This document shows, one piece after another, positions 52,151 through 60,185 of a stretch of DNA of 64,000 bases. Both the position numbers and the translations under genes were made by a program. Each line of letters begins with the position of its first letter. Positions within the stretch are counted from its first letter, which is position 1. Where the stretch lies: NCBI RefSeq assembly GCF_020405185.1, contig NZ_CP084463.1, forward strand, positions 1,798,001 through 1,862,000, in the 5' to 3' direction. The notes under the pieces were generated by a model. It was not told the origin of the DNA and searched no databases. It was given only the letters and a program-made list of their open reading frames with translations. This DNA is from Halomicrobium salinisoli. Its GTDB lineage: Archaea > Halobacteriota > Halobacteria > Halobacteriales > Haloarculaceae.

Positions 52151-52211
52151 TACTGCTCGAGTAGGGAGTATACACTGCTGCCACGCTCGCACCGAGATCG
52201 GTTCGAACAAC

Positions 52212-52358
52212 CAGAAAGCCCCCGTCACGCTCCGGTCCCGCGGCTCGCTGCGCTCCAGTAGGTGCTTGCGTCACCGGGAGACCTTCGGTCTCCCGAGCAC
52301 GCGGCGCGAAGCGCCGCGAACGCCGGGGTTCCCGGAGCGTGACGGCCCCTTTCAGTCC
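52212..52358 (+). repeat. Structured intergenic repeat, copy 2 (GAAAG/CTTTC clamp)
   Basis: GAAAG (52214-52218) pairs with CTTTC (52349-52353); CCC/CCC internal loop (52219-52221 and 52346-52348); then a 14-bp perfect stem (52222-52235 with 52332-52345) of sequence unrelated to copy 1. The apical loop contains two more hairpins: CGGGAGACC/GGTCTCCCG (about 52275-52295) and GCGGCGC/GCGCCGC (about 52301-52317). Confidence 0.75.
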
Positions 52359-52391
52359 ACCCGCTTAGACTGATTAATCAGCATCGGGTGG
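52359..52391. repeat. Palindromic junction of the two repeats
   Basis: Between copies 2 and 3 the flanks mirror each other (AGTCCACCCG and CGGGTGGGACT). At the centre lies a perfect 12-bp palindrome, CTGATTAATCAG, at 52370-52381. Confidence 0.6.
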
Positions 52392-52506
52392 GACTGAAAG
52401 GGGCGGCCGGCTGAACGACGGCGGACGATGTAAGGACCGCAACGAACGGAGTGAGTGAGGACCGCAGCGAGTCCCCCGAGTTCAGCCGGCCGGGGCTTTC
52501 TGGTTC
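52387..52506 (-). repeat. Structured intergenic repeat, copy 3, inverted
   Basis: The same architecture in the opposite orientation: GAAAG (52396-52400) pairs with CTTTC (52496-52500); GGG/GGG internal loop (52401-52403 and 52493-52495, CCC on the other strand); 13-bp perfect stem (52404-52416 with 52480-52492). Stem sequence differs from copies 1 and 2. Confidence 0.75.
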
Positions 52507-52589
52507 TCAGCCGTCCAGAATTACACTGCTACTTCTGGTACGAGCGGGTGACGGAACGCTTTAACCCGACGCGGGCGATGCTCCGTGCG

Positions 52590-53669
52590 ATGGAGGAGAC
52601 GGGCTCAGCCGAGGCGTTCGACAGGACGGGCACCCTCGGCATCGAGGAGGAGTTCTACGTCGTCGACGAGCACGGTCGGCCGACCTCGGGGACGGACGAA
52701 CTGGTCTACGAGTCCGACCCGCCGGAGATCCTCGAGGGCCGTCTCGACCACGAGCTGTTCAAGTGCGTCATCGAGACGCAGACGCCGCTGATCGAGTCGT
52801 TCGACGAGGCCCGGGCGGCGCTAGACGACGTCCGCGACGCGCTCGTCGAACACGCCCGCTCGGAGGGGTTCGGCATCGCCGCCGCGGGCCTGCACCCGCT
52901 GGCGAAGTGGCGCGAGCTGGAACACGCCGAGAAGCCCCGCTACCGGGCGCAGCTGGACCGCATCCAGTACCCCCAGCACCGCAACGTCACGGCCGGCCTG
53001 CACGTCCACGTCGGCGTCGACGACCCGGACAAGGCCGTCTGGATCGCCAACGAGATCCGCTGGCACCTGCCGCTGATGCTGGCGCTGTCGGCCAACTCTC
53101 CGTTCTGGAACGGCTTCGACACCGGGCTGGCCTCCGCCCGCGCGAAGATCTTCGAGGGGCTGCCCAACACCGGGATGCCCACCGCGTTCGACTCCTTCGA
53201 GGCGTTCCGGGCCTTCGAGCAGCGCATGATCGAGACGGGCAGCATCGACGACCGCGGGGAGCTGTGGTTCGACGTCCGGCCGCACTCGGGCCACGGCACC
53301 GTCGAGGTCCGCACGCCGGACGGCCACCGCGACCGCGACGTCGTGATGGCGTTCGTCGAGTACGTCGCGGCGTTAGTCGAGGACCTCGGCGCCCGCTACG
53401 ACGACGGCGAGTCCGCCAGCGGCTACCGCCGCGAGGTGCTGGACGAGAACAAGTGGCGCGCGCTCCGGTACGGCCGCGACGCCGAACTGATCGCGCAGTC
53501 GGGCCCGGAGTCGCTCCCGCTGGGCGAACTCGTCGACCGCGAGTGCTCGCGGCTCGGCGTCGACGGCATCGGCGAGGTCTACGAGCGCGAGAGCGGCGCC
53601 GCTGCCCAGCGGAGGATACGCCGCGAGGAGGGCGTGGACGCCCTCGCCGCGGAACTGGAACTGCGGTGA
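52590..53669 (+). CDS. gshA: Glutamate-cysteine ligase (GCS2/YbdK type)
   Basis: A 359-residue ATP-dependent ligase joining glutamate and cysteine. Characteristic motifs are [17 protein letters not shown] (Mg-binding Glu residues), [16 protein letters not shown] sequence ([15 protein letters not shown]), [18 protein letters not shown] and [19 protein letters not shown]. Haloarchaea keep gamma-glutamylcysteine itself as their main thiol and lack glutathione, so this enzyme would be the only step. The ATG at 52590 ([10 protein letters not shown]) fits the CTTTAAC box at 52559-52565 for leaderless transcription; an upstream ATG at 52578 is possible. Confidence 0.88.
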   Translation: MEETGSAEAFDRTGTLGIEEEFYVVDEHGRPTSGTDELVYESDPPEILEGRLDHELFKCVIETQTPLIESFDEARAALDDVRDALVEHARSEGFGIAAAGLHPLAKWRELEHAEKPRYRAQLDRIQYPQHRNVTAGLHVHVGVDDPDKAVWIANEIRWHLPLMLALSANSPFWNGFDTGLASARAKIFEGLPNTGMPTAFDSFEAFRAFEQRMIETGSIDDRGELWFDVRPHSGHGTVEVRTPDGHRDRDVVMAFVEYVAALVEDLGARYDDGESASGYRREVLDENKWRALRYGRDAELIAQSGPESLPLGELVDRECSRLGVDGIGEVYERESGAAAQRRIRREEGVDALAAELELR

Positions 53670-54035
53670 TACGGAGTCCGAATCGGACTGCCGTCGTACG
53701 ATACCGGATCGACCGCCAGCAGTCAGGCGGTCGACCCGACCAGTCACAGTCCGGATGAGTCGAACCGGGAGCCACCCACCCAAGCGAATAGTGGCCCCGG
53801 CGCCGATCCCCCCACCACCCGTGAGGGTCCGTCAGCGGTGTCGGTCCCATGCCACACCGCTACGTGGTACATGCGAGGATTCGAGTATATAGTTTCCGAG
53901 CCGTTTTACAGCCGATAATAGGTCGGCCGTTTTGCACGTCTTTAAGTACTCCCCCGCCGCCGCATCGTGTCCTCTGTGAGAGGACCCGTAGATTTTAGTC
54001 CGGGACGGCCCTCCTGTCCCCGTAGAGAGGTCACT
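53670..54035. other. Intergenic region with two TATA candidates
   Basis: About 365 bases without a gene. GAGTATATAG at 53882-53891 and CTTTAAGTACT at 53940-53950 are the best promoter candidates for the following regulator. GAGAGGTCA just before its ATG at 54036 is a Shine-Dalgarno-like element, consistent with a leader. Confidence 0.45.
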
Positions 54036-54686
54036 ATGGCTCCGGACGACACACGCGACGACGGCGAGGCGGGCGGCGACGTCCGCGACAAGATCGAAGA
54101 GGGGGCGGACCGGGCGATGGAACAGTTCGACGAGGGCGTCGTCGACCTGCTCTCGTGGGTCCTCGACACGGAGACGCGGGCGCGCATCTTCGTCTACCTC
54201 CGGGAGCACCCCGACAGCACCAGCGAGGAGGTCGCCGAGGGGACCGGCCTGTACCCGAGTACGGTCCGCGAGGCGCTGGCCGAGCTCCACGACGAGGAGA
54301 AGGTCACGCGTCGCAAGCGCGAGGCCGGCGGGGCCGGCAACAACCCCTACGAGTACGCCGCTATCGCGCCCAGCGACCTGGTCTCGGACGTCGTCGACGA
54401 CGTCCAGTCCGAGCTCAACGCCGTGTTCAACCTCGATCAGTACCTCGGCCCCGGCGACGCCGACGGCGGGAACGAGCCGGTGACGATCAGCGTCGAGGGC
54501 GGCGACGACGCGGCGGAGGACGGCGACCCCGCCGGGGACGGGGTCGGCGCCGCCGGCGACGCCGAGGGCGGCCACGAGATCGACGTCGACGCCGTCGACG
54601 AGGACCGCAGCGACGACGGCGACGACGCCGACCGGACGGACGATGCCGGCGGCTCCGACCCGACGGACGACGACGCGGCCGAGTGA
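54036..54686 (+). CDS. Winged-helix regulator with acidic tail
   Basis: A 216-residue protein. Residues about 25-115 form a winged helix: LLSWVLDTETRARIFVYLREHPD, STSEEVAEGTGLYPSTVREALAELHDEEKVTRRKREAGGAG. Residues about 145-216 are almost entirely Asp, Gly, Glu and Ala, a disordered acidic tail that may block DNA binding, interact with partners or simply reflect halophily. Start at 54036 is supported by GAGAGGTCA upstream. Target unknown; coaD follows after 51 bases with its own TATA-like box. Confidence 0.8.
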   Translation: MAPDDTRDDGEAGGDVRDKIEEGADRAMEQFDEGVVDLLSWVLDTETRARIFVYLREHPDSTSEEVAEGTGLYPSTVREALAELHDEEKVTRRKREAGGAGNNPYEYAAIAPSDLVSDVVDDVQSELNAVFNLDQYLGPGDADGGNEPVTISVEGGDDAAEDGDPAGDGVGAAGDAEGGHEIDVDAVDEDRSDDGDDADRTDDAGGSDPTDDDAAE

Positions 54687-54707
54687 GGCGTCCGGAAAGT
54701 CGAAGCC

Positions 54708-54715
54708 ACTAAACC
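54708..54715 (+). promoter_or_regulatory. TATA-like box of coaD
   Basis: ACTAAACC lies 23-30 bases before the ATG at 54738 and supports that start over an in-frame ATG at 54726. Confidence 0.45.
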
Positions 54716-54737
54716 GCGAGCCGCCGTGGCCGGAGAC

Positions 54738-55214
54738 ATGAAGGTCGCGCTGGGCGGGACGTTCGATCCGATCCACGACGGACACCGCGCGCTCTTCGAG
54801 CGCGCGTTCGAGCTTGGCGACGTCACCGTGGGACTGACCAGCGACGACCTCGCGCCAAGGACCCGCGACGACGAGCGACCGATCCGCTCCTACGAGGAGC
54901 GCAAGCGCGACCTCGAGGCAGAACTCGCGGACTTCGCCGGCGAACACGACCGCGAGTTCGAGGTCCGGCCGCTGGACAGCCCGACCGGCATCGCCACGGA
55001 GGCACAGTTCGACGCGCTGGTCGTCTCCCCCGAGACCGAGACCGGCGGCAAGCGCATCAACGAGATCCGCCGCGAGAACGGCCACGACCCCCTCGAGATC
55101 GAGGTCGTCCCGCACGTCAACGCCGACGACGGCGACATCATCTCCTCGACGCGCATCGTCAACGGCGAGATCGACGAGCACGGCAATCTCACGCCCGACA
55201 GCGACGGGCGCTGA
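54738..55214 (+). CDS. coaD: Phosphopantetheine adenylyltransferase (archaeal PPAT)
   Basis: A 158-residue nucleotidyltransferase adding AMP to 4'-phosphopantetheine in coenzyme A synthesis. The class I motif is GGTFDPIHDGHRALFERA (T/HxGH), with the second motif ISSTRIVNGEID (ISSTR). Archaeal-type length. Start at 54738 (MKVALGGTFDP) fits the TATA-like box and the enzyme's usual beginning. It converges with the TFB-like mini-protein. Confidence 0.93.
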   Translation: MKVALGGTFDPIHDGHRALFERAFELGDVTVGLTSDDLAPRTRDDERPIRSYEERKRDLEAELADFAGEHDREFEVRPLDSPTGIATEAQFDALVVSPETETGGKRINEIRRENGHDPLEIEVVPHVNADDGDIISSTRIVNGEIDEHGNLTPDSDGR

Positions 55215-55269
55215 CGTTTTCGTCGGCTGGCACTGTCTCAGAACGTCCGGCGACGTCCAGCCGGCGGTC

Positions 55270-55578
55270 TCACCAGTCCGGCGCTTCCAGCCCCGCCTCC
55301 TCCAGCAGGTCCTTCCAGCGCTGCTGGATCGTCAGCCGCGAGACGTCGGTGGCCTCCGCGACCGCGGTCTGGGACCGCTCCTGGCCGCTGACCAGCGCGC
55401 CGACGTAGAGGCTCGCCGCCAGCGCCGACCGCTTCGACCGGTCGTCGTCCGGGACCGTCGTCAGGAACAGGTCCACCGCCCGCGAGCGCGCCGTCGCGTC
55501 CAGCTCCAGGGCGTCGGCCGCCCGCTCCATCTCCTCCAGCCACTCCTCGTGTTCCCGGTGGTCGCTGGCGCGGTACAC
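55270..55578 (-). CDS. TFIIB-like mini-protein (single cyclin fold)
   Basis: A 102-residue protein resembling one cyclin-fold repeat of transcription factor B: ERAADALELDATARSRAVDLFL, ALAASLYVGALVSGQERSQTAVAEATDVSRLTIQQRWKDLL. It lacks the zinc ribbon and the second cyclin repeat of a true TFB, so it cannot recruit RNA polymerase in the normal way; it could bind TFB or TBP, or compete for BRE-like DNA. Haloarchaea often encode such small TFB relatives. Convergent with coaD. Confidence 0.8.
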   Translation of the reverse strand: MYRASDHREHEEWLEEMERAADALELDATARSRAVDLFLTTVPDDDRSKRSALAASLYVGALVSGQERSQTAVAEATDVSRLTIQQRWKDLLEEAGLEAPDW

Positions 55579-55650
55579 GATTCACCGTACGGGCGTCCGT
55601 AACGAAAACTCCTTCGGGAGCCCTTTGGCGGTGGGTGGCGAACGGTCCCC

Positions 55651-56163
55651 ATGCCCACCGTCCAGCAAATCTGGACCGCGCCCGACGCCGGCGAGCCCAT
55701 GGAGCCCCGCGAGTCCGTCGCGGCCGTCCGCGACGGCGGCCTCCGCGGCGACCGGTACTTCCGCGGCACCGGCCACTATTCGCCGTACGACGTCTGCCAG
55801 GTCACCCTCGTCGACAGCGGCGCTCTCGAGTATATTCGCGAGGAGTTCGACATCGACCTCACCGACGGCCGCCACCGCCGGAACCTCGTGGTCGACGCCG
55901 ACGTCGTCGATCTGCTCGACACGAAGTTCAGGATCGGCGAAGCCGTCTTCGAGGGGACGCGCCGTCGACCGCCCTGCGCCCACGTCGAGGAGGTCGCCGG
56001 CGAGGAGGGGGTCGCGCGGGCACTCCGGGAAGAGCGGGGCGGCATCTGCGCCGACGTGGTGGAGTCCGGCGAGGTGCGGGTGGGCGACGACCTGGAGGTG
56101 CTGGAGCGGCTGGACGACCCCGACGCGCTGGCCGATGCGATCCGGGAGCGACGAGAGCGTTAG
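55651..56163 (+). CDS. MOSC-domain protein
   Basis: A 170-residue protein with a MOSC sulfur-carrier fold: GGLRGDRYFRGTGHYSPYDVCQVTLVDSGALEYI, RNLVVDADVVDLLDTKFRIG and the key Cys in TRRRPPCAHVEEVAG, which in MOSC proteins carries an abstracted sulfur or Mo-pterin ligand. Full family length. Small MOSC proteins may serve Mo-enzyme maturation or sulfur transfer; no Mo genes are adjacent. It lies 35 bases before tRNA-Leu(TAG). Confidence 0.87.
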   Translation: MPTVQQIWTAPDAGEPMEPRESVAAVRDGGLRGDRYFRGTGHYSPYDVCQVTLVDSGALEYIREEFDIDLTDGRHRRNLVVDADVVDLLDTKFRIGEAVFEGTRRRPPCAHVEEVAGEEGVARALREERGGICADVVESGEVRVGDDLEVLERLDDPDALADAIRERRER

Positions 56164-56196
56164 GTTCATGTCCGCCCTGCGGGTACGATGGGGTGC

Positions 56197-56280
56197 GCGC
56201 GGGTAGCCAAGCCAGGAAACGGCGCAGCGCTTAGGACGCTGTCCCGTAGGGGTCCGCCGGTTCAAATCCGGTCCCGCGCA
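56197..56280 (+). tRNA. tRNA-Leu (anticodon TAG)
   Basis: An 84-nt type II tRNA with acceptor stem GCGCGGG/CCCGCGC and discriminator A, D arm GCC/GGC, anticodon stem CAGCG/CGCTG enclosing CTTAGGA (anticodon TAG, codons CUN/CUA), long variable arm TCCCGTAGGGGTCC, and T arm with TTCAAAT. CCA is not encoded and no intron is seen. Its last 24 bases recur twice downstream. Confidence 0.95.
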
Positions 56281-56526
56281 CTGACTGAGTTTTTCGAGCG
56301 AAGCGAGAAAACGAAGGAAGGAGCAGGACCGATTTGAACCCTGCAAGTCGCAGTGCGCGCAGCGAACGGAGTGAGCGAGCACAACCGTCTTGCTCCGGTT
56401 CAAATCCGGTCCCGCGCATTTTGCGGCGAACAATTCGTGAGCCGCAAATGCGGTCAGCGGATTTGAGCCCTGCCACGAGCGACCGAAGGGAGCGAAGTGG
56501 CTCCGGTTCAAATCCGGTCCCGCGCA
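56281..56526 (+). repeat. Two displaced copies of the tRNA-Leu 3' end with inverted T-arm fragments
   Basis: The last 24 bases of the tRNA (56257-56280) are repeated exactly at 56395-56418 and 56503-56526. Copies 2 and 3 also share GCT just before the core, which the tRNA lacks. An inverted partial T-arm precedes each: GGACCGATTTGAACC (56326-56340) and GCGGATTTGAGCCC (56457-56470), so each unit can fold into a large hairpin. TTTGCGGC/GCCGCAAA forms a further stem at about 56420-56448. Unit lengths are 138 and 108 bases. No integrase gene is nearby. Confidence 0.8.
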
Positions 56527-57053
56527 CTTCTCGGCTCGAACGAGGTCGTCACCGGGCTGGCGGGGTGTTCGGTCCAGTCGGCGCCGAGCAGCGAGGACGC
56601 GTAGTGCAGGCGAGTCCCGTGGACGGAGTCCTGCTCGACCGAGAGGAGGTACCAGGTGCCGTCGCGGCGGAACAGCGTCGGATCGCCGACGTGCTCGCCG
56701 TCGATGGGGCGCTCGACGAGCGTCCAGTCCGTCGGGAACGAGTCGGCACGGTAGATCCGGAATTCGGGGACGCCGCCGTAGTCGTACGTGGCCTTGTCCG
56801 GCGTCATGTACCAGATCCTGTCGACCCGGAAGACGGCGGGATAGGCCAGGTGCTCCCGCTCGTCGAGGACGATCCCCTCGTAGGTCCACTCGAGACCGTC
56901 GTCGCTGCTGGCGAGGGCGACGTCGGGGCTCGCGTCCTCGGCCTCGTAGGCCGCCTCGAAGAAGAGGTGGGAGGTCCCGTCGGCGACGGCGACGAAGGGG
57001 TCGGCGACGTAGTGGACGTCCTCGCGGTCCGCGACGTCGCCGGCGGTCAGCAT
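56508..57053 (-). CDS. Beta-propeller glycosidase-like protein, probably truncated
   Basis: A 181-residue protein resembling five-bladed beta-propeller (GH43/GINT1-like) proteins: VHYVADPFVAVADGTSHLFFEAAYE, HLAYPAVFRVDRIWYMTPDKATY, FRIYRADSFPTDWTLVERPI, VGDPTLFRRDGTWYLLSVEQD. Such folds usually need about 280 residues; here only roughly 180 exist. The last codons (the SARDRI end and the stop) lie inside the third copy of the tRNA 3' end, so the C-terminal blades were probably lost when the tRNA-derived repeat arrived. The N-terminal boundary is also uncertain. It may be a fragment rather than a working enzyme. Confidence 0.6.
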   Translation of the reverse strand: MLTAGDVADREDVHYVADPFVAVADGTSHLFFEAAYEAEDASPDVALASSDDGLEWTYEGIVLDEREHLAYPAVFRVDRIWYMTPDKATYDYGGVPEFRIYRADSFPTDWTLVERPIDGEHVGDPTLFRRDGTWYLLSVEQDSVHGTRLHYASSLLGADWTEHPASPVTTSFEPRSARDRI

Positions 57054-57172
57054 GACTGTGAAGAGCGCTCTCCTGGTCGTCGATTGGATGCGGCAGGTGG
57101 CCCGACGCCGTCGCCGTCCGTCGCTATCGCGGCCGACGATTGATGGTTCCCGACGGCGAAAGGGGCCTACCG

Positions 57173-57361
57173 ATGTCCTATCGAATCGAGCGGCCGCCGG
57201 GCGAGGAGCGCGGCGTCGTCGTCGCCTGCGAGGAGCACGACCAGCGGCGAGAGTTCCTGCCCGCCGAGAAGCGGGTCGCTTTCTACTGCCCCGATTGCGG
57301 CGTCGAGGTCGAGGTGGCCCTCCACGAGAACGACTGGCGGGACCTCGGCGAGGCCTGCTGA
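57173..57361 (+). CDS. Small zinc-finger-like protein
   Basis: A 62-residue protein with one Cys pair in FYCPDCGVEVEVAL and another Cys earlier (VVACEEHDQRREFLP), so it may bind zinc through two Cys plus His ligands. No membrane segment. The start at 57173 (MSYRIERPPGE) follows an in-frame ATG 11 codons upstream that is less likely. It is divergent from the truncated propeller gene and converges with the next small zinc protein. Function unknown. Confidence 0.65.
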   Translation: MSYRIERPPGEERGVVVACEEHDQRREFLPAEKRVAFYCPDCGVEVEVALHENDWRDLGEAC

Positions 57362-57382
57362 ACGGGTGCGACGCGCGCCGCG

Positions 57383-57610
57383 CTAGGGCTTGTGCGTGAA
57401 CAGCACCACGTTGCCGTCGTCGGTCGTCGTGCACAGGTCCAGTTCCACGTCGAGGTTCAGCGACGTGAACTCCTGCTTGCAGACCACCATGTCGTCGAAC
57501 GGCTCCTCGCAGGCCGGGCAGGCGACGGCGGTGGTGTTCTGGTACGACCGGATTGCCTCGTTGTCCTCGCGCGGGGTAAGCGACGAGACGAGTTCCTCGA
57601 AGTCCTCCAT
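57383..57610 (-). CDS. Small Cys-rich protein (DUF7385-like)
   Basis: A 75-residue protein: a helical N-terminus (MEDFEELVSSLTPREDNEAI), a Cys-x-x-Cys knuckle VACPACEEPFDD, another Cys in VVCKQEFTSLNLDVELDLC, and the end GNVVLFTHKP. Four Cys could bind one zinc. TATA-like AATTTAAG on the minus strand (about 57635-57642) supports the ATG at 57610. Relatives are annotated with flagellar gene clusters in some haloarchaea, but no such cluster is present here. Function unknown. Confidence 0.68.
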   Translation of the reverse strand: MEDFEELVSSLTPREDNEAIRSYQNTTAVACPACEEPFDDMVVCKQEFTSLNLDVELDLCTTTDDGNVVLFTHKP

Positions 57611-57704
57611 GGTTTTTCGCGGGTGCGCAGTCGACTTAAATTGTGGTCCCAGTTAGCACGAACTGAGAGGGGGCCGCCGCCCCCGCCGTCCCGGCGACCG
57701 ACGC

Positions 57705-57712
57705 GTTAAAAT
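57705..57712 (+). promoter_or_regulatory. TATA-like box of cobT-cbiA
   Basis: GTTAAAAT lies 25-32 bases before the cobT ATG at 57737, consistent with leaderless transcription of the pair. Confidence 0.55.
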
Positions 57713-57736
57713 GCGCTTGAGCGAGTCCAATCAGGC

Positions 57737-58753
57737 ATGACTGCCACCAGGCTCGTCCTCGCGGCGGGGACGACGCGGACGGCCGCGATCGACGGCCTCA
57801 GCGCTGCTGGCGCGGACTCCGACCTGCTCGCGCACACGCCGGCGGCCGACGCCGAGATCGTCGAGTACGGCTCCCCGGTTCGGGCACCGGCCGTCCCGCA
57901 GAGCCCGACGGGGTGTCTCACGCCGGCGGTCGTCACGCGGGCGGTCCGGGACCGCGTGGATCTGCCGGTCACCGCCGTCGACGCGGGGCTGGCGGAGCCC
58001 ACCGGCGCGCCGACCGTGACCGTGGGCGCACGTCCGGGCGACGATATCAGGGAGTCCGATCCGGTCCCGACCGCGCCGGGCGCGATGACCGCCGCCCGCC
58101 AGTTCGGCGAGGCGCTGCCGGACGACGAGATACTGCTGGCCGAGACGGTCCCGGGCGGCACGACGACGGCGCTGGGCGTCCTCCGGGCGCTCGGCGAGGC
58201 GGGCGCGGTCTCCTCCTCGCTGCCGGAGAACCCCATCGAGCGCAAGCGCGAGGTGGTCGCGGAGGGGCTGGCCGCGAGCTCGCTCGAACCCGGCGATGCC
58301 GCCGACCAGCCCCGGCGAGCGGTGCGGCGGATGGGCGACCCGGTCCTCGCCGTGGCGACGGGCGTCGCGCTGGGCGCGCTCCGGTCGGACACCGCGGTCA
58401 CGCTGGCCGGCGGGACCCAGATGGCCGCCGTGGCCGCGCTGCTGCGCCACGCCGGCGTCGAGCAGCGGCTGCCGCTCTCGACCACGAGCTACGTCGCCGA
58501 CGACGAGTCCGCGGACCTCGCGGCCAGCGCTGAGCGGTTCGACCTCGATCTGACGGTGACCGACCCCGGCTTCGGCGACGCCGACCACCCCGCGATGGCC
58601 CGCTACGCCGCCGGCGAGGCCAAGGAGGGCGTCGGCATGGGCGGGGCGCTCGCCCTGGCCGACCGCGCGGGCGTACCGATGGCCGAGGTGCGCGAGCGCG
58701 TCGCAGCGCTGGCCGAGGAGTTGACTGACGACAGCAACGAGGACGAGCTGTGA
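57737..58753 (+). CDS. cobT: Archaeal CobT (nicotinate-nucleotide-dimethylbenzimidazole phosphoribosyltransferase-like)
   Basis: A 338-residue enzyme of cobalamin lower-ligand activation. The CobT pattern includes [18 protein letters not shown], the glycine-rich block [39 protein letters not shown], and the late motif [20 protein letters not shown] with [15 protein letters not shown]. Archaeal CobT can use various bases. Its stop overlaps the next gene's start (GTGA), and the neighbour is cbiA, so this is a corrin operon. Confidence 0.88.
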   Translation: MTATRLVLAAGTTRTAAIDGLSAAGADSDLLAHTPAADAEIVEYGSPVRAPAVPQSPTGCLTPAVVTRAVRDRVDLPVTAVDAGLAEPTGAPTVTVGARPGDDIRESDPVPTAPGAMTAARQFGEALPDDEILLAETVPGGTTTALGVLRALGEAGAVSSSLPENPIERKREVVAEGLAASSLEPGDAADQPRRAVRRMGDPVLAVATGVALGALRSDTAVTLAGGTQMAAVAALLRHAGVEQRLPLSTTSYVADDESADLAASAERFDLDLTVTDPGFGDADHPAMARYAAGEAKEGVGMGGALALADRAGVPMAEVRERVAALAEELTDDSNEDEL

Positions 58754-60063
58754 AGGGGTTCGTCCTCGGCGGGACGGCCTCCGGCGTCGGGAAGACGGTC
58801 GCGTCGCTGGCCGTGATCGAGGCGCTGCAGCGTGAAGGAAACGCGGTCCAGCCCGCCAAGGCCGGCCCGGACTTCATCGACCCGAGCCACCACGCGGCCG
58901 TCGCGGGCCGTCCCTCGCGGACGCTGGACCTGTGGCTTCAGGGCGACGACGGCGCCCGGCGCAACTACTGGCGGGGCCGAGGCGACGTCTGCGTCGTCGA
59001 GGGCGTGATGGGGCTGTACGACGGCGACGCATCCAGCACGGCCGCGGTCGCCGAGGCGCTTTCCCTCCCGGTCGTCCTCGTGGTCGACGCGAAGGCGGGC
59101 ATGGAGAGCGTCGCCGCCACGGCGCTGGGCTTCCGGGAGTACGCCGACGCGGCGGGCCGGGACGTCGAGGTCGCGGGCGTCCTCGCACAGCGCGCCCACG
59201 GCGGCCGCCACGCCGATGGGATCCGGGACGCGCTGCCCGACGGGCTCGACTACCTCGGGCGGATCCCGCCCAGCGACGACCTGGAGATCCCCGACCGTCA
59301 CCTCGGCCTGGAGATGGGCCGGGAGACGCCGCTGGATCCGGACGCGCTGGCCGAGGCCGCCGAGCACGTCCGGACCGACCGGCTGCTCGACCTGGCCGAG
59401 GAGCCGCCGCGGCCGGAGTCCGCCGATCCCCGGGACGAGAGCGCCGCTGACGGCGACCGACCGACCGTCGCCGTCGCGTCGGACGCGGCCTTCGCGTTCA
59501 GCTACGCGGCGACGACCGAGCGGCTGCGCGAGCGCGCGGACGTGCGCACGTTCTCGCCGCTGGCCGGCGACCCGCTGCCGCCGGCCGACGGCGTCTACCT
59601 CCCCGGCGGCTACCCCGAACTGCACGCCGCCGAACTCGCGGGCTCGGACGCGCTCGGCGAGCTCGCGGACCGCGCCAGCGAGGGCCTGCCCGTCTACGGC
59701 GAGTGCGGCGGGATGCTGGCGCTGAGCGAGTCGCTGACCACGGCCGAGGGGGAGACGCACTCGATGGCCGGCGTCCTCCCGGCCGACGTGGAGATGCGCG
59801 ACCGCTACCAGGCGCTGGACCACGTCGAGCTCCGGGCGACGCGGGACGCGCCCACTGCCGCCACCGGCGAGCACCTGCGCGGCCACGAGTTCCACTACTC
59901 CGAGGCGCACCTGGGCAGCGACGCCCGCTTCGCCTTCGACGTGGTTCGGGGCGACGGCGTCGACGGCGAGCGCGACGGCCTCCTCGAGTACCGGACGCTG
60001 GGTACCTACTGTCACTGCCACCCGGAGAGCGGCGCGTTCGACGCCTTCGTCGACCGGTTGTGA
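58750..60063 (+). CDS. cbiA: Cobyrinate a,c-diamide synthase CbiA/CobB
   Basis: A 437-residue enzyme amidating two side chains of cobyrinic acid with glutamine and ATP. The N-terminal domain has a P-loop [14 protein letters not shown] and [12 protein letters not shown]. The C-terminal class I glutamine amidotransferase domain has the catalytic Cys in [13 protein letters not shown] and the His in HCHPES near the end. It starts with GTG overlapping the cobT stop. Together they support late cobalamin synthesis or salvage. Confidence 0.92.
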   Translation: MKGFVLGGTASGVGKTVASLAVIEALQREGNAVQPAKAGPDFIDPSHHAAVAGRPSRTLDLWLQGDDGARRNYWRGRGDVCVVEGVMGLYDGDASSTAAVAEALSLPVVLVVDAKAGMESVAATALGFREYADAAGRDVEVAGVLAQRAHGGRHADGIRDALPDGLDYLGRIPPSDDLEIPDRHLGLEMGRETPLDPDALAEAAEHVRTDRLLDLAEEPPRPESADPRDESAADGDRPTVAVASDAAFAFSYAATTERLRERADVRTFSPLAGDPLPPADGVYLPGGYPELHAAELAGSDALGELADRASEGLPVYGECGGMLALSESLTTAEGETHSMAGVLPADVEMRDRYQALDHVELRATRDAPTAATGEHLRGHEFHYSEAHLGSDARFAFDVVRGDGVDGERDGLLEYRTLGTYCHCHPESGAFDAFVDRL

Positions 60064-60185
60064 CCGTCCCGTCCGGGGGTCCCCGTGACCGCCTGCCCCG
60101 GACCACCCGAGACGGTCCTCACGGGCGTCTGCCGTCCGTCTGACGGCCCACAAGGTTTTTTCGAGAGGCGGGGCAATCGTGACCG

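Larger units (their letters stand above)
52151..52589. other. Intergenic region with head-to-head structured repeats
   Basis: The gap between flpA and the glutamate-cysteine ligase holds two oppositely oriented structured repeats joined by a palindrome (see the separate entries). The TATA-like CTTTAAC at 52559-52565 lies 25-31 bases before the ATG at 52590. No gene is seen. Confidence 0.6.
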
